Assembly: GCF_000004075.3 (NCBI RefSeq)
Contig: NC_026656.2
Span: forward strand, 17,494,607-17,558,606
Length of the DNA stretch: 64,000 nt
DNA from: Cucumis sativus
Lineage: Eukaryota; Streptophyta; Magnoliopsida; Cucurbitales; Cucurbitaceae
Reading direction: 5' to 3'
Below the pieces are notes generated by a model. It saw only the letters and a list, made by a program, of their open reading frames with translations, was not told where the DNA came from and did not search any database. This document shows positions 23,950-36,933 of this stretch, one piece after another; the stretch's first letter is position 1; every line of letters starts with the position of its first letter. Position numbers and translations under genes: made by a program.

Positions 23950-26900
23950 TCACTGGTCTTGAGATTTCTGTCGCTTTATGTACTGAAGGATGGGATCTTT
24001 AACCTTCAAGAACAACAAGATTTTTTTTTTTTTTCTCATTCACGTCTCATATCGGATATTCCTTTTGAATTAATAAATTAGGAAGTACCGTGCTTGTCTT
24101 TCTAGATCGTTTATCTTGAGTAGATTTTTCCAAGTCCATCTCATCAAGGTGGTTTGCAATTCCATTCACTCTAATATTATCATTTCCTGGCACAAAACTT
24201 TCTCTGGACGCAGCTGGCTGCAAGATTAGTAATATCAGAAAAAAAATTGTAGTACACGTTCAGTTCATATTTAACAGGCCATCGGTCCCACATTATTTGT
24301 CGAATATGGACGGAAACGAATGGGAAAAGTCAGTAGAGTAGTTGGGTAAAAGCTTCAGAAGCACTTACCACAGGCGTGCTTGTGGGAGTGTTTCCAAGGT
24401 CCTTAGATTTCGAACCATATTGGTTTGTGTCTGATGTCACCCTCATGCGCGTTAAATCTGATCCAATTGAACGGAGGATACCGCAAGTGGACATGTCCTT
24501 GTGGTTGATATCTGAGAAAACAGAAACTTTGTTACCGTAAAAGCACTGATAGAGATGGGACCATTTTTGGTGGAATCGGATTTCAAGAATTCAAAAGTTT
24601 ACAGTCACCAACCCATCTTGTTGTTGGACTTTTCATATGGTCCATACGAATCGATTTCCTGTGGGAAAAAAAATAAAAAAATTAGTGTTGAAAAGTAGAA
24701 AACACGAAATGCGTACGTGAGGAGTGGTCGAAAGAGGTTTTGAATTGTTACCATGTCTTCATAGTTCAGTATTTTCTTTACTTCTTTCAACTTTTTTTCA
24801 GCCAAATCTGAGTGAATCACACGTTTGCCTGATTGTGAAAATAGGGATAATGATTTGCTCATTAGTAAGGCAAGTGTTGAGATACTTTAAAATAAAGCTA
24901 ATACTACTGAATTTTCAAGATGGTGAATATGTACCCAGTCTTCGGCTCCCTTTGGCTTCAACAAAACCATCGCGAATCATCTCATCGATTAATTTACGAA
25001 CTTTGCTTAGACTGGCCTCTCCTTCAAGCTTGTTTTGAAGTTTTGCAACCGTCACATAACTCATTTGAAGAGTGTGATATAAAGCCTGAAAATAAAGAAA
25101 TCAAAGAGTCAAAAATAAAATGTGGATTATTGAGCGTATTCAAATTCCACTGATTCAGCTCAGGAGTATGCAAAAAAACGAGAGTAGAGTTGTAAAGAAC
25201 GAATATATGATAAATAAAATCATGATTTTTATTCAGTGACATAGAAGATGTAGCTATACTGAAATAGATTCTTGCAGAGAATGGTTGAATGAAATAAGTT
25301 TGACTACCTTCACATACAGGAGATCGTGGGCTGTGGTATTGATACCAACTTTGTCAATTTGACCATCATGTTCTTCTTTCACCAAGTCGAATTCATAGTC
25401 AAATGCCTGATTCAATTGATGTTTCCAACAGATTGAGCATAAAAAAAATAACATTCAGTCATCAATTATGCACACGAGTTTATCATAAAGACTGACTGAT
25501 GAACAAATAAAACAGGATGATAACAACCTTCTGCCTGTCGATGTTGTAAGAATCCCTTCCAGTTTTGGTTAAAACACCTTCGTTAACAAGTTTTCCCATA
25601 ATTTCTGTAATCCAATCAAAAGATTTAGTTGTCTTAAGAAATCTATAATAATAATAATAATACATGATCTAGCACATCCGTGGATTTAACCATCAAGTAA
25701 ACTTAGCTCTCTCCATTTATAAATTTAACAAGGGAAGATTCCTATACCTTCGGTTAAAACCTGCACCCAAATGAAAAATAGATCAATTTCATTTTTAAGT
25801 AAATAACAGTTATTGAGCAGACAGTTTGAGCAACAAGGTCCCTACAACCGAAATATCCGGAAAATTTGAAAGAACATCAGTAATTTCTAATTTGTCGTAT
25901 TGGTAACCATTGATCCAGTCCTTCACCCTCGTTAACTGCTGTTCATCTTCCTCTGGGTCCTGAGTATCATCTGCACAAAATACGACTTCTCAACTAAAAA
26001 TTCTTCTGGAGAAAGGCCAATAAACTGGGAAATACCGCATTGTTGGAAGGTTCTATTGCCAAAGTAATTGTTGCAAATGCAGAAAACGTGAAGAGTTATA
26101 GGAAATACGTCGAAAAACAATTTGTGGATTTTCTTAAATTCGTATCAAATATTACAATATCATTCTGCTTCTCGTTTCTAGCTGCTGATCTCACTGAAAA
26201 TGTAGAAGTTTATACCAAAAGATAAGAACACGCATTCATTACATTCTACCTTCATCAACTTTGCTAGTATTATCTTGTTCTTGTTGTTCTAGCTTTTCTG
26301 TGAAGAATATGTTAGTTATTTACAGTGACAACTAGAATGAACGTAGATATATTATGAAAAACTTTTGTAACAGCGGACAACCTCTTGGTACAACAATATA
26401 ATCGCCTTCTGGGGAAGGGTCAACCTGTTTATGGAAGAGAAACATTGTCACGTGCTTTAGGGCATCTTGAAGTTAAGTTGACAAAACTTAGCTCTGAAAA
26501 CAGCCATTTAGGTTGGACTAGGATTATTTCACCTCACTGTCAGTGTCAGAAAACCCGTTCCTTTGTTCTGAGTCAGCTCCTAAGCTAACTTCAATCTCAT
26601 CATTATCATCATTTTCATCCTCACATGGATCAAGCACGCTCTTTACCTGTAAATTTGACAAGCAATAAAAAATAAGTCATCTATCGATCATGTGCATTAG
26701 CAATTGTTTCATCTCAATAAATTTGAATTCCTTACTTTGAGAGCTAAAACAAAATGCTTGCTGTTTACGTTTCCAACCTCCATTCTTAATGGACTTTTAG
26801 TCCAGGGATGATGTCCCTCTTCCTCGGTGCAACTCCTGAAGAATGGAGGCTCATAATCGACTGGCTGCAATAATATAATCATAATTACTAATTTCACAGA

Positions 26901-29010
26901 ACGGGGATTTTGTTCTGAAGGAGAGAATATCAAACTGTCAAAAGAAAGTGAACGAGCGAGCCTTGTCTGTATGTAGCACTACAAATTAACAATTGATTGG
27001 CCAGTATAACGCGGTTGAACTATCAGCAAGAAAAATAAGTCACGATAGCGTGTGAACTACAAATGTCGTTCCCAACGATTGAATGAAACAAACGTTGAAT
27101 AATTTGGAAAAGAGCATGTCAAGAAACATACCGTAACATCATCATAGTAGAGGAGTTTCATCAATATGGTGCGCTGAGATGAAGTATCAATCAAGTTTAT
27201 GACAAACATGGTGTCTTGTAATACTTACATTATAGAAACTTCAATGCTCTCATTAAATTATGATTTCTTTAGGCCTTTACCTCATCGGGCATCTTATCCA
27301 ATGTTCTCATCAGTTGAACCAATGTGCGGACCATCTTACAGGCAGAACTCCTGAAGTTCAAGTTATTGTCACATATCCCACCGCCAATATTAAAAAAAAA
27401 TGTAAGGGAAAGATATATTGCAACATTTAACCTTCGATTAGATCAATACCTCATCTGGTTGGGAGTTATTTCGGCCGTGGAGTTGCACTTGAACGTTCCT
27501 CCCAGTTTCTTATTTCCAGTGCGAGTGACATTCATTGATACCTCTTGACTATCAGAACTGGAGTAGCTGAAAGAAACTGTAGGCAAGGACTTAATAAGTA
27601 TCGAACTGAAGAATTGCTAGAAATATATTAACTCACTGGAACAACGGTAAATTTTCAACGTCAAAGAACTAAACATATCATTTTGCCAAACAAATCACCA
27701 TCTCTTTTGGCAGGATAAAACAGAATATTGAAGAGATGTGAAGAGAAAAAAATCGAGAGAGCTTACAAGCATATTCCTCAATCATTGGCCCTTCCACCGC
27801 CTCGCATACGCAGAAGAGAAGCGTTTTAAGGTATTTCCGCTGCAGCGCATCATATACACCTGAAGAGACGTAAAAAAATAATTATAACTTGGAAACATAA
27901 AATATATATAATAAGGCTAAACTTGGCATGCCTTTTTCCATCCAGTCAATCAATCTCCGAGACTCTGCATCCATCGGCATAAGCTTCTTGATCTTCATCT
28001 CTGTCAACAAATCGAATTCATTATCAAATGAATAGTTGCTCTTATAGGAACTGAAGAAACCTGTTGGTAAAAATCAGCGTACCTAAAGCAGGAACTGACT
28101 TATCGTTGAAATACTTTTCTGGAAAAAGACCTCTAATGTAACTGATATTGAATATAGCGATGCGCAGTAAATTCCTCGTCTGAAGCCAGGAAACACAAAC
28201 AAGGTCCATCAAATCCAATTTCTTACAATTATCGATGTTAAAATATTTGAATTACATAATGAGAGTGCTCGTATCTTGTTAATTTTTGGCCACGAAAAAC
28301 AGAGCATCGATTGGAAGTTAAGAAGTTAAATACTACGGAAGAAATTTTCGCACGTCGAAAATAAAAGATTTAAAAAGATTCGAGTAATTTTCTTCATCGT
28401 GTGTGATTTCGATCCGATCAGCCACCAAAATTGATTATGCATTGCAGTCTTAAGCAATTCACTGAAATAGGACGTGTAGTTCCTTTTCTATAACAACACT
28501 CATCTTCATTTCCGACTTATACAAGTAACCAGTCTACAGAAAATTCTCTATGAGACTATAATCTAAACATAGTTTAAACGGACATTCATGTTTGTAAGTA
28601 TGACTAAAATAGTGAAATAACTGCTATCTCAGTCTAGCAGGAGTTGAGAAATTACGAAATAAAAAATGCATCAGATTAACGCGAGGATAGCAAGCTACAT
28701 TCGATAACAAGCCAAACAAACAGATTCGAGTTCAGGTATAAGTTCCATGATAATCCGCGAAGAAAACTTCAAATACATTTCCAGAACACAAGATAACGAA
28801 TCAACGAAACAAAGCAGGTTTCGAAGGAACTGACCAGGAGTAGAGAATCCTGCTCCGTGATCTCTGCTTCCTTCAACTTCTGTGCAACAACCTGGAAGAA
28901 CTCATTCGTTTGTGTAAGAGGTAAGAAAATAAGTTAAGCAGATATATAATTCCAATCAAGCAAGAAAAAGTATATATGTATATTCATAGAGAGCTTGTTG
29001 AAATCACCAT
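23950..29010 (-). CDS. ASY1: Meiotic chromosome axis HORMA-domain protein ASY1
   Basis: 22 coding exons (low-high): 29008-29010, 28835-28891, 28083-28179, 27932-28000, 27767-27859, 27450-27576, 27281-27350, 27132-27173, 26736-26864, 26533-26646, 26382-26424, 26250-26297, 25846-25970, 25748-25760, 25528-25604, 25308-25406, 24935-25085, 24752-24828, 24613-24658, 24369-24511, 24089-24217, 23950-24003. They join in frame to 601 residues, near the Arabidopsis length. The HORMA domain is about 15-230 ([31 protein letters not shown]). An acidic linker follows. A winged-helix/SWIRM-type region spans about 309-455. A C-terminal closure-motif-like end reads [18 protein letters not shown]1 assembles on meiotic axes and is needed for synapsis and inter-homologue recombination; PCH2 remodels its HORMA domain. 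The intron after exon 4 is GC-AG. Confidence 0.96.
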
Positions 29011-29119
29011 GTTTTTCAGTAATTGAAAGGAAATGAAGAAGCGGAGGGGGAGAGATGTCTTCCAGAGATGGGATTCCAATTTTTGAAATAGTAGAAAATG
29101 AAATTGTGCTGATAAAGTG

Positions 29120-29157
29120 TTGGCGGGAGATGAAGAAGTGAAAGGTACCGTTTTATA
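29120..29157 (-). promoter_or_regulatory. ASY1 core promoter: TATA box and E2F-like motif
   Basis: On the minus strand TATAAAA (29157-29151) lies about 140 bp before the ATG. TCCCGCCAA (29128-29120) sits about 25 bp further downstream, near the expected start site, and resembles the E2F site TTTCCCGCC. E2F-like sites would fit a gene switched on around S phase and meiosis, but this is a motif match only. Confidence 0.4.
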
Positions 29158-29159
29158 GA

Positions 29160-30221
29160 AAGATTAAAAATCTTAACCATGGTTACGAAATTAACCGGCA
29201 TTGGTTTACCGAGGGCTTAAGAGGAGGGGGAGAGATGCCTTCAGTTTTTAGTAATTACTCAATTATTATCACAACTTTTATCTATACACTTGCTTTAAAG
29301 GATTTTTCAAAAATAAAAAAAAAAAAAAATGGACAAAACCACAAAATTCATTACCCAATAACTATTACTATTAGTTAGGTTACGTGGTTTCAAATATTTA
29401 CATTTTACATTCGTAACAAAAAGAAATAAAACTGTAATAAATTTTATTCGTACACCGTAAATAATTTGTCAAATTTTTTATTTTTGAAAAAAATCCTTCT
29501 TTTTTATCTTTTCAAAACGTATTTTCCAAATTTAAGTTATAGTTTTAGGTTTACCGCTTTGCTGATTAATTATAATTTGTTGTCAATTTACAATATTCAT
29601 GGCCATTATTTTGCTTTCTATTCTTAAGATAAAAGCTCGGTTTTTAAGTATAAGAAGAAAACTATTTACTCCTTATGGTAAAAATTACTAAAGAACCAAA
29701 CCTCCACTTTGTAATTTAAATATTTTTACCAACCATCATTTTTGACAATTCTCCTTTTTCTTTTTAACAAATTTGTGTCCATCAACTTATTTTTTGTTTA
29801 GAATGGTTTATGGATCTAAATAAAATTGAAAACAGTTAATGAGAACATTAGCAAGCAATTCAAGGAATCATCTTGATGACAAAGAAGCCGTAAAGCCAAG
29901 GGCAATTTAAATTCACCAAGTGAAAACATTCTTCAATCCAGCTACTGAACACATGAAAGAAATATACATTTATATATTCTCCCAAAAACTCACCTATCCA
30001 AGTATTTGGAGGAATATGGCAGCATCTCTCAAATCGAACACTGGCACCTGATATTATGAATTCCTTTTTCTTTTTCTTTTTTGCTCCAATTGAACTAAGA
30101 AACTTCCTTTTCCTTGTCGATTGGGAAAAATAAATAAATCTAAAAATACTCTAAGAAGAAAGCGAATGAGTTAAATAGGGAGAATATTGTTAGTTCTTAT
30201 TCCAACAACCTTCACAAAATC
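29160..30221. other. Intergenic between SSP4 3' end and ASY1
   Basis: AT-rich with no gene seen. The part near 29900-30220 probably holds the SSP4 3' UTR, since its minus strand follows the stop codon directly. Confidence 0.6.
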
Positions 30222-32661
30222 TTAATACATATTAGAGGCTTGCATTTCAAAGGGGTCTCTATTTGAATTCAGTGAAGGATAAACGGCAGCAGCAATCTTT
30301 TGTCTAAGGTTGAACTTTTTAGCAATAAGTGGTCTGACGTCTTCAACTCCCACCAGTGTTTCCAAAAATGGAAGTAGTAAAAGCAACTCTTTATCTGATC
30401 TATCATCAAACCAGCTCTCTATTGGTATTCCATTGTCCACTTGAAACCCAAACGCCTGAAAATAAAATACATCAATATAGAATACTTCTAGCTTCAGCCA
30501 AGAAAATATAAGAAAGATAGTTGCAGTTACCTGTGGAGAATTATCGACAATAATAACACGTGCCAGATCACGCCCAAGAACGGATAAATCTTTGAGGTAA
30601 TTTCCATCCACGAAAACACATGATTCGCGGAAAACACGATGTCGGAATATTTTCCTCTTTGGATCAAGAACATTCAGGAGCTGCTCTGCATAAATACTCT
30701 GACTAGCTGTAAATATGATAATCTCGAAATGTCGGGCAACCGCTTCCATGAAATCTCTGAGATAAGGCCGGCATCGAACGTAAACTGTATGCTCCTGGAG
30801 GTTGAAATTTACAGGAAATGTAAAATCAGCATCGACACATGGCTCAAGTGTAGAATGCACCAGAGTTTCTGCAAAATGAATGTTGCATAGTGGGTTATTA
30901 TTAAATTCTAGAACATGTAAATTTAACAGGCTCCAAGCTGAGGAACAACTGATAAAATAATGAAAATTGGCATCAGCACAAGAGAATAGGATGGATTAAT
31001 TAATCCACGAAGTTATATAGTAAACTTCAACTACCCACCACTCATGTTGCATGGTAAAAAATGGTAAATGTTAAAGTAAAAAGTGAGCATATTTAAGAAA
31101 AATCTACGCAATAACCAGTCTACACGCATCAAATGTAACAAGCAGCATATCGGTTGTAAGACTTGTTACCATCCAAGTCCAAAACAAGAGTCGTGGGAGG
31201 ACAACTCCGAGTCTGTTTTGGTAGTAGCATAGGTCGATAAGTGGGGACAACTGCTGATAAAGCAGGTAGATTCTTGATGAAGAAGTAAGGATCAAAATCA
31301 TCTATTTCTTCATATTCATCATCTTGAACATGAACTTCAGCTGCCATAGTATCATGGGCATGTTCATCGACACACTCCAGCTTAGAGTTCTTCATGGCAA
31401 GATATATAGCTGATACTTCAGATGATAGACCAGCATCCCCTAGATCTGCATTATGGAAACAAATTCCTTGAACCTAACAGTTATACACAACTAAATTTCA
31501 TACATATAAAAAAAAAAAAAGGTGTGGCCTTACTGTAATTCTTATCTTGATCACCATGAACTATGTATTCTGAGTTATTTAGTTTGGTATCAGAATGGAA
31601 CCCTTGATCTTCACCTTGAAAGAATTTAATAAACTCAACTGGAAAGAAATTGAAAAAGTAAATTAAATAAAAAAATCCACGCATGTCAAGGAATAATTTT
31701 AACTCCAACGGAAAATATGTCCTCCATGAAATAATTCATTGTCTACCTCCATTATGGGCTTCTCCTCCATCATGAGCAGATACATGAAATGAAGGAGAAA
31801 ATATGGTTTCCGATGCACAGTTCTCAATGCCATCATTATAAGCCTGCCAAATGAATTACAGATGTAATGCCATCAATAAAAAATAGTGAATCAATCCCTC
31901 CCGCCATAACCAATTAAGAAAGAAGAGTATACTCATGAATAAGTTACCTTGAAGCCCAAGGTAGAACCATCAGTTGCATCATGATCCAAACAAGCACCAG
32001 AAGTCTCATTGCGTAGAAAATCATATTTAATGTTTAAATCTGTTAGAACATCTTCTTCGTTCTTTTTTGATGGAAAGCAACCTGAAAACGAGACAAATTC
32101 TTAACAAAATTGGCAGTAATATCTCTTCGGGAGTAAACTGAATTTGAATTAGATTCATTCTTCCAGTGGGCTAAGGATAGTAATTTTATAAATAAAAACC
32201 ATGGTTGTGTGAAATCTAAATGAGATCTGTTTTAATTATATTTACATATCAACTACATTGGACAAGATGTGAAATAATAAACATATTCAAAATTGATATA
32301 GACAACATAAAGAAACTTCATCCATTACTAAATGACACGAGAATAGATTGTTCAAGAGCAGTAAATACAAGTCAGAAATGAAGAGTGAGAGATGCAAACT
32401 CAATTGAGACTAGATGCTCAAGACATACATAGATTTCCACCTACCAAAGAAAAGAGAAACTCTTGTAAAAAACTTTAGTTAATAGGCAGAAATTAGTAGC
32501 TTACCAACAGTGCGTTTTCTAGCAGAGGATGTTATTAGTTCACTTATATTCTTCTCTACAACTTGCAACGTTTCTGAATATTTTCTCTGAGATCGTAAGA
32601 CCTTGGGACTGACAAGCTCTCGACCAGTATTTCTCCCATGACTTTTTTTCTTCGTCTGCAT
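30222..32661 (-). CDS. SSP4: SCP1-like small phosphatase (CTD phosphatase-like), SSP4 type
   Basis: Seven coding exons (32505-32661, 31948-32081, 31747-31843, 31534-31638, 31170-31445, 30531-30868, 30222-30455) join to 446 residues. The C-terminal 190 residues form a NIF/FCP1-like HAD phosphatase domain. The catalytic motif DLDETLVHS (about 254-262) is split by an intron between the second Asp codon and Glu. Downstream, IIFTASQSIYAEQLLNVLDP and ARVIIVDNSPQ carry the second and third HAD motifs. The N-terminal 240 residues are acidic and low in complexity, with a basic start. It should dephosphorylate phosphoserine, probably in the RNA polymerase II C-terminal repeat, in the nucleus. The Arabidopsis relatives are SSP4 and SSP4b. 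A leader exon (about 33685-33950) with donor CAG|GTGCTC and a roughly 1 kb 5' UTR intron are likely. Confidence 0.92.
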
Positions 32662-33684
32662 TTTTGAAATTGATGGGAAGAAGTTCCTATCTCAAGAAGT
32701 CACTCGATATGTGTGCCCACTTGATTTTGGGAGCAATCAATAAATTAGCTAATGAATGATCATAAAAAATAAGTAAAGATTGATACAGGCTGTTATAATG
32801 AAATTCAGATAACTAATGACTTGCTCTTTCAACAAAGAAGAATATAATTATAATTAATTCTAAAAAGATCATATTATGTAGGAACAAGAAGACTGTCACC
32901 TCGTTCCATTTTAAACAAAAAACAAATACAAAGATCATATTGTAAGCTAATTAAGTATCAGCTTACAATAGATCCCGAGCCCTATAGAACAAGCACGTGT
33001 TAACATTCTAAACGTGAAAAAAATGATATTTATCATTGCATAAAAATCGAAGTTTCAAGCACAGAGCATATATCCACTAGTAAGTAGTACAAATGACATC
33101 CAGTTAAAATCTAGCAGCCCTCAGCTCTGTACACATCTATCTAAAGAATAATATTTGAAAAGAGACCTCTGAGTGGAGCTGCTTTAGAAACTTATAACTG
33201 TAATTGATAGCACTAAAGCTGGTAATGATCTAAGTTCTAAGAAAAATCCCACCCAGTTATACACCGTGTACCATGTAATAATTAAATCACCAACGCAATT
33301 GCAGACTTGCAAATTTGAAAATGAAGCACTCAATACATAGGACACACTAATTGAGAGCATTAAAGCTGTTAGAGCAAAATCGAAGAAATTTAAATTCAAA
33401 ACTGTTTTAGGGTTTACAACAAGAACTTTCAAATACGACTAACCCTCGGTACAATCAGCAATTGAAATATCCGAAATAAATAAATATAATCACTAAAAAC
33501 GCAGCATCTAATAATGAGTAAAACCCACAATCCATTATCTGAAAAAACAAAGTACGACACAGAGAAATAGAGATCATTAAAATCAATAAATGATACCAAA
33601 ATTGGGGTTGAAGGAATCTAAATAGAGTACACAGAATCAACATATAACAACGCTGAAAGCCACTAAATCAAAGTTAAAGAGCAC

Positions 33685-33960
33685 CTGAAGCAAAAATTGA
33701 AGCAGGAAGAAGATCAGAAAGCGGGGGAAGCAGCTTACTTAGTTTGACTGAAAATGAAATCGAATGAGGAAAAAGAAGGATAATATTAGCTCAAAAAAGA
33801 CATTGAAGGAGAGATCGAGCTGAAGCTCGAGCAATCAGAAGAAACCCTAGTCTGGTTTAAGCAGAGAGCAAAAACAGAGGTTTGGATTTTGGAAGTTTGG
33901 AGGTTTTCCCTCCAATGAAAGCGAAAAGAGAGAGGGAAAGCAGAGGGATCGAAAATTATT
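33685..33960 (-). other. Predicted 5' UTR exon of SSP4
   Basis: The minus strand has a CT-rich, moderately GC-rich block that includes ACTAGGGTTTC and ends at CAG|GTGCTC (donor GT at 33684-33683). The next usable acceptor before the ATG at 32661 is near 32699 (GAGATAG|GAAC). No coding frame crosses it, so this is a leader exon by inference. Confidence 0.45.
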
Positions 33961-35059
33961 TTCGTTCGGACAAAAGGATGAGAAGATAAATAAGTATAAT
34001 TATTTTTATTTTAAAGACTCTTGTAGCTCGTCCTTTGCCTACTCGCGGTTTACGTCAAAAGTACGATACTCGCTTTCTTTTTCTGCCACGTAATGCTAAA
34101 GATGAATTGGATCCACAACTTCATTAATGGACCTCGATTGCCATTTTTCTTATTTGACTTTTGTACACTTTGATATTGATAGGTACCCTCTATTTTCTAA
34201 ATATTTAAGACAACCTCTAATTACTCTTTTTTTTTTTTTAAACTATTGTTTTGTGGAATTATATTTATTTACTGATATGTTTTTGTGTTGTGTATGGGTC
34301 TTTAAAATGTTAATTTATGACTTTATGTGGGGTTTTTTTTTGGGTGTGGAGGCATATGGGAATAAAGAGAAAATGTTGGGGAGGTATTTGGGAAAATAGA
34401 AAAGTAAGGGGGGCTGGAGGTGAAAATTTCAAAATTGGTTGCAACCAATGCCTCGTTGGAGGAATCTTTTTTGAAATTTCAAAAATTGAGCGCCGCACAA
34501 AAACACACAGCTGCTCTGCCGTACCTTCTCAGCCGTTCGCTCATGAACTTTTGAACTCAAGTTACTCGACGTGGCAATGTGGATTATTGCCACGTGTAGG
34601 GATCAGATCGCTTTTTTTAAAAAAATCGATATGGGCAGTTTTTGGTAGGACGGTGTTGTTGGGCCAAATCATGTATACCAGTACGTCATATTTTTCTTTT
34701 TTTAGTTAGTCTATTCCCAAAAAAATTGAAAATTAAATATAAGAATTAGGGTTTTGGGAAAATTCCAACCTCTGAGATGTGAATTATGAATTACCATCCT
34801 ATGTTGGTATTGGCATGGACGTTTCTTTTATTGTTTATAGTTTTGAAAAATTTTGGCTTTAGTCATTCACTTCCTATGAAAACTTATTGACCAACGTTCT
34901 AATTCTCCTATATCTTTTGCAGCTTTCACTTCTTCAAACTACGATTTCTATTGTTGATAGAGAAATCTTTGATCAATGATAGAAGAATATCCATTTTGTA
35001 TCATATCGAAGAAATTTATGGGTTCGGATCGAAGAAACAATATCACTTATCATTATCAA

Positions 35060-35215
35060 ATGAGATAGTTACAAATTTAGCAATTAAATTCAAAATAATT
35101 GAGTATATAACAACATTTTTAAAAAATTGCAAATATAGCAAAATTTGTGATCATACGAGTGTAATAGTTTTACTATATTTGTATTTTTTTTTTAAATGTC
35201 ATCTATTGCAATTAC
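35060..35215 (+). repeat. CTATCA/TGATAG palindrome repeat, shortened copy C
   Basis: It starts AGTTACAAATTTAGCAATTA and ends CATCTATTGCAATTA as in copies A and B, but the palindrome core is mostly deleted. Confidence 0.6.
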
Positions 35216-36384
35216 CCTTATCAAAATTAATTGCAAATCATTTTCTATCCACGAGGATCCAAAACATAGCACCTTCTACTTCTAATGGGTCATGAACTAG
35301 ATCAAAATCATTATCAACGAGTTCATAAAAATTGATCCCATTTTTTTTCATCGAATCCGGATAGAGGTATTGAACCCGGCAAAACAACTCAAAAGACGAA
35401 GAAGTATCGTTAATTTCTTTATAATCATTTCAAGTTTGAAGTACCAGTTGTACAAATAAGAACGTGATTGTCAAATTTTAATATTTTCCAAACATAGACT
35501 AAGAACGTGATTGTCAAATTTTAATATTTTCCAAACATAGACGATGACATACACGCAGAATAAGTAAACATCAACGGATTATTTTTCTAAACTTTAATTG
35601 TAATCATTTCTAAACTTTAATTGTAATCAATTTTGCACCCCTCGTCCGAACTTATTTTGTACAAAAATTGGGAAGTCTACATAAAATCTTCCAAGTTTTG
35701 AAAATTAAAATTAAAATTAAAAATTACACTACTTAGGAACAAACCTATAATAAAATATTGAAATATAAAAATTCATCTTTTTACGACTTATTCCAAAACC
35801 CTAAAATACACAATTATATAATATTGCTACTAATATCTTGAAAGAGTCGAGATTGAAAATTTCTTCAACCTTTGATATTTTAAATCAATTTCCAGAGCTA
35901 ATAATTATTCCTAACTTGAATATAACTGATTTGGTTACATTATTCCTCTACCAAAAAAGTGGAAATGGGCCAACTAAGTATACCTTCCAAAATTCAAGTC
36001 TACACATTCACGGATCGTTTTATTATGCTATTCATGAAATGTCTATACTAAAATGAGTTTTATTCTTTCTTTCCATAGTTGTTTACATAAAAAATTTAAG
36101 ATGCCTACCTGACATGAGAAAGTTCTGTTCTTTTTTAAATCATCATTAACACTGAAACAACTGATCTGATACATCAAGTTTATAATGGAATTTCCACAAA
36201 CTTTCTCAAAGGGTTAACCATTACAATAACTTTCTCTATTCTTTGGGACAAAGATGCTACTAAGATTGGGTAGATTTCAATTTCGAGACTATAAATTTAG
36301 GTGAATACATGCGTTCAGTTCATGGTCTTTTAACATCAAGTTCAGACTAAAACCAACCGAATCTAGCCATCAAAATGCAAGTTC

Positions 36385-36640
36385 TAAAACTACAAAAACC
36401 AGTGAACATTCTCACAGCTGAAATTCTTCATATGATAAGGATGCTTGTTACCAAAGGAATACCAAAAAGCAAAAGGCTAAAAAGTGAATGAATCGACATA
36501 GAAACACTACTCAACCAATTACAAAAACGAATAAACATTCTCCCAGTTGAAATTCTTCATATAATCAGGCTGCTTGTTACCACAGGAATACCAAAAGGCA
36601 AAAGTCTAAAAATGGAATGATTAATATCATTCAACTAAAC
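36385..36640 (+). repeat. Diverged 129-bp tandem duplication
   Basis: The unit TACAAAAACC...AACATTCTC...GAAATTCTTCATAT...TGCTTGTTACCA...GGAATACCAAAA recurs at an offset of 129 bp, with roughly four fifths of bases matching by eye. It lies just downstream of TOM20. Confidence 0.75.
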
Positions 36641-36933
36641 CAACTACAAGTTCAAATATTTTATATCTTTGATAAAAGAAAAAAAATGATACAGCAAATT
36701 TGAGATTTTGGCTAATTATCAACTAAACAAAAATGATCTCAAAGCTAAACCAGGTACACTAGAAATGAGAAACACTTTTACGAGTTAAATACCAGGAAGA
36801 AGGCAGGTATTCTGCATCACAATGAAGAGATTCTTTTTCATTGTAGCCTGTTGGGCACTTCCATGAGGGGCAGGGCATACCCTCAAAGAGACTTTAAGGA
36901 AGAGTAGGTTTGCAGTTCCAGAATCTAAAAGTT

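Larger units (their letters stand above)
33961..36933. other. Intergenic: SSP4 upstream and TOM20 downstream region
   Basis: No gene supported. It holds an inverted pair of ACGTGGCAAT motifs (34569-34595), a shortened CTATCA/TGATAG repeat (35060-35215), 43-bp and 23-bp tandem duplications (35458-35543 and 35586-35631), and a 129-bp diverged tandem duplication (36385-36640). The last 150 bp are probably TOM20 3' UTR. Confidence 0.6.
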
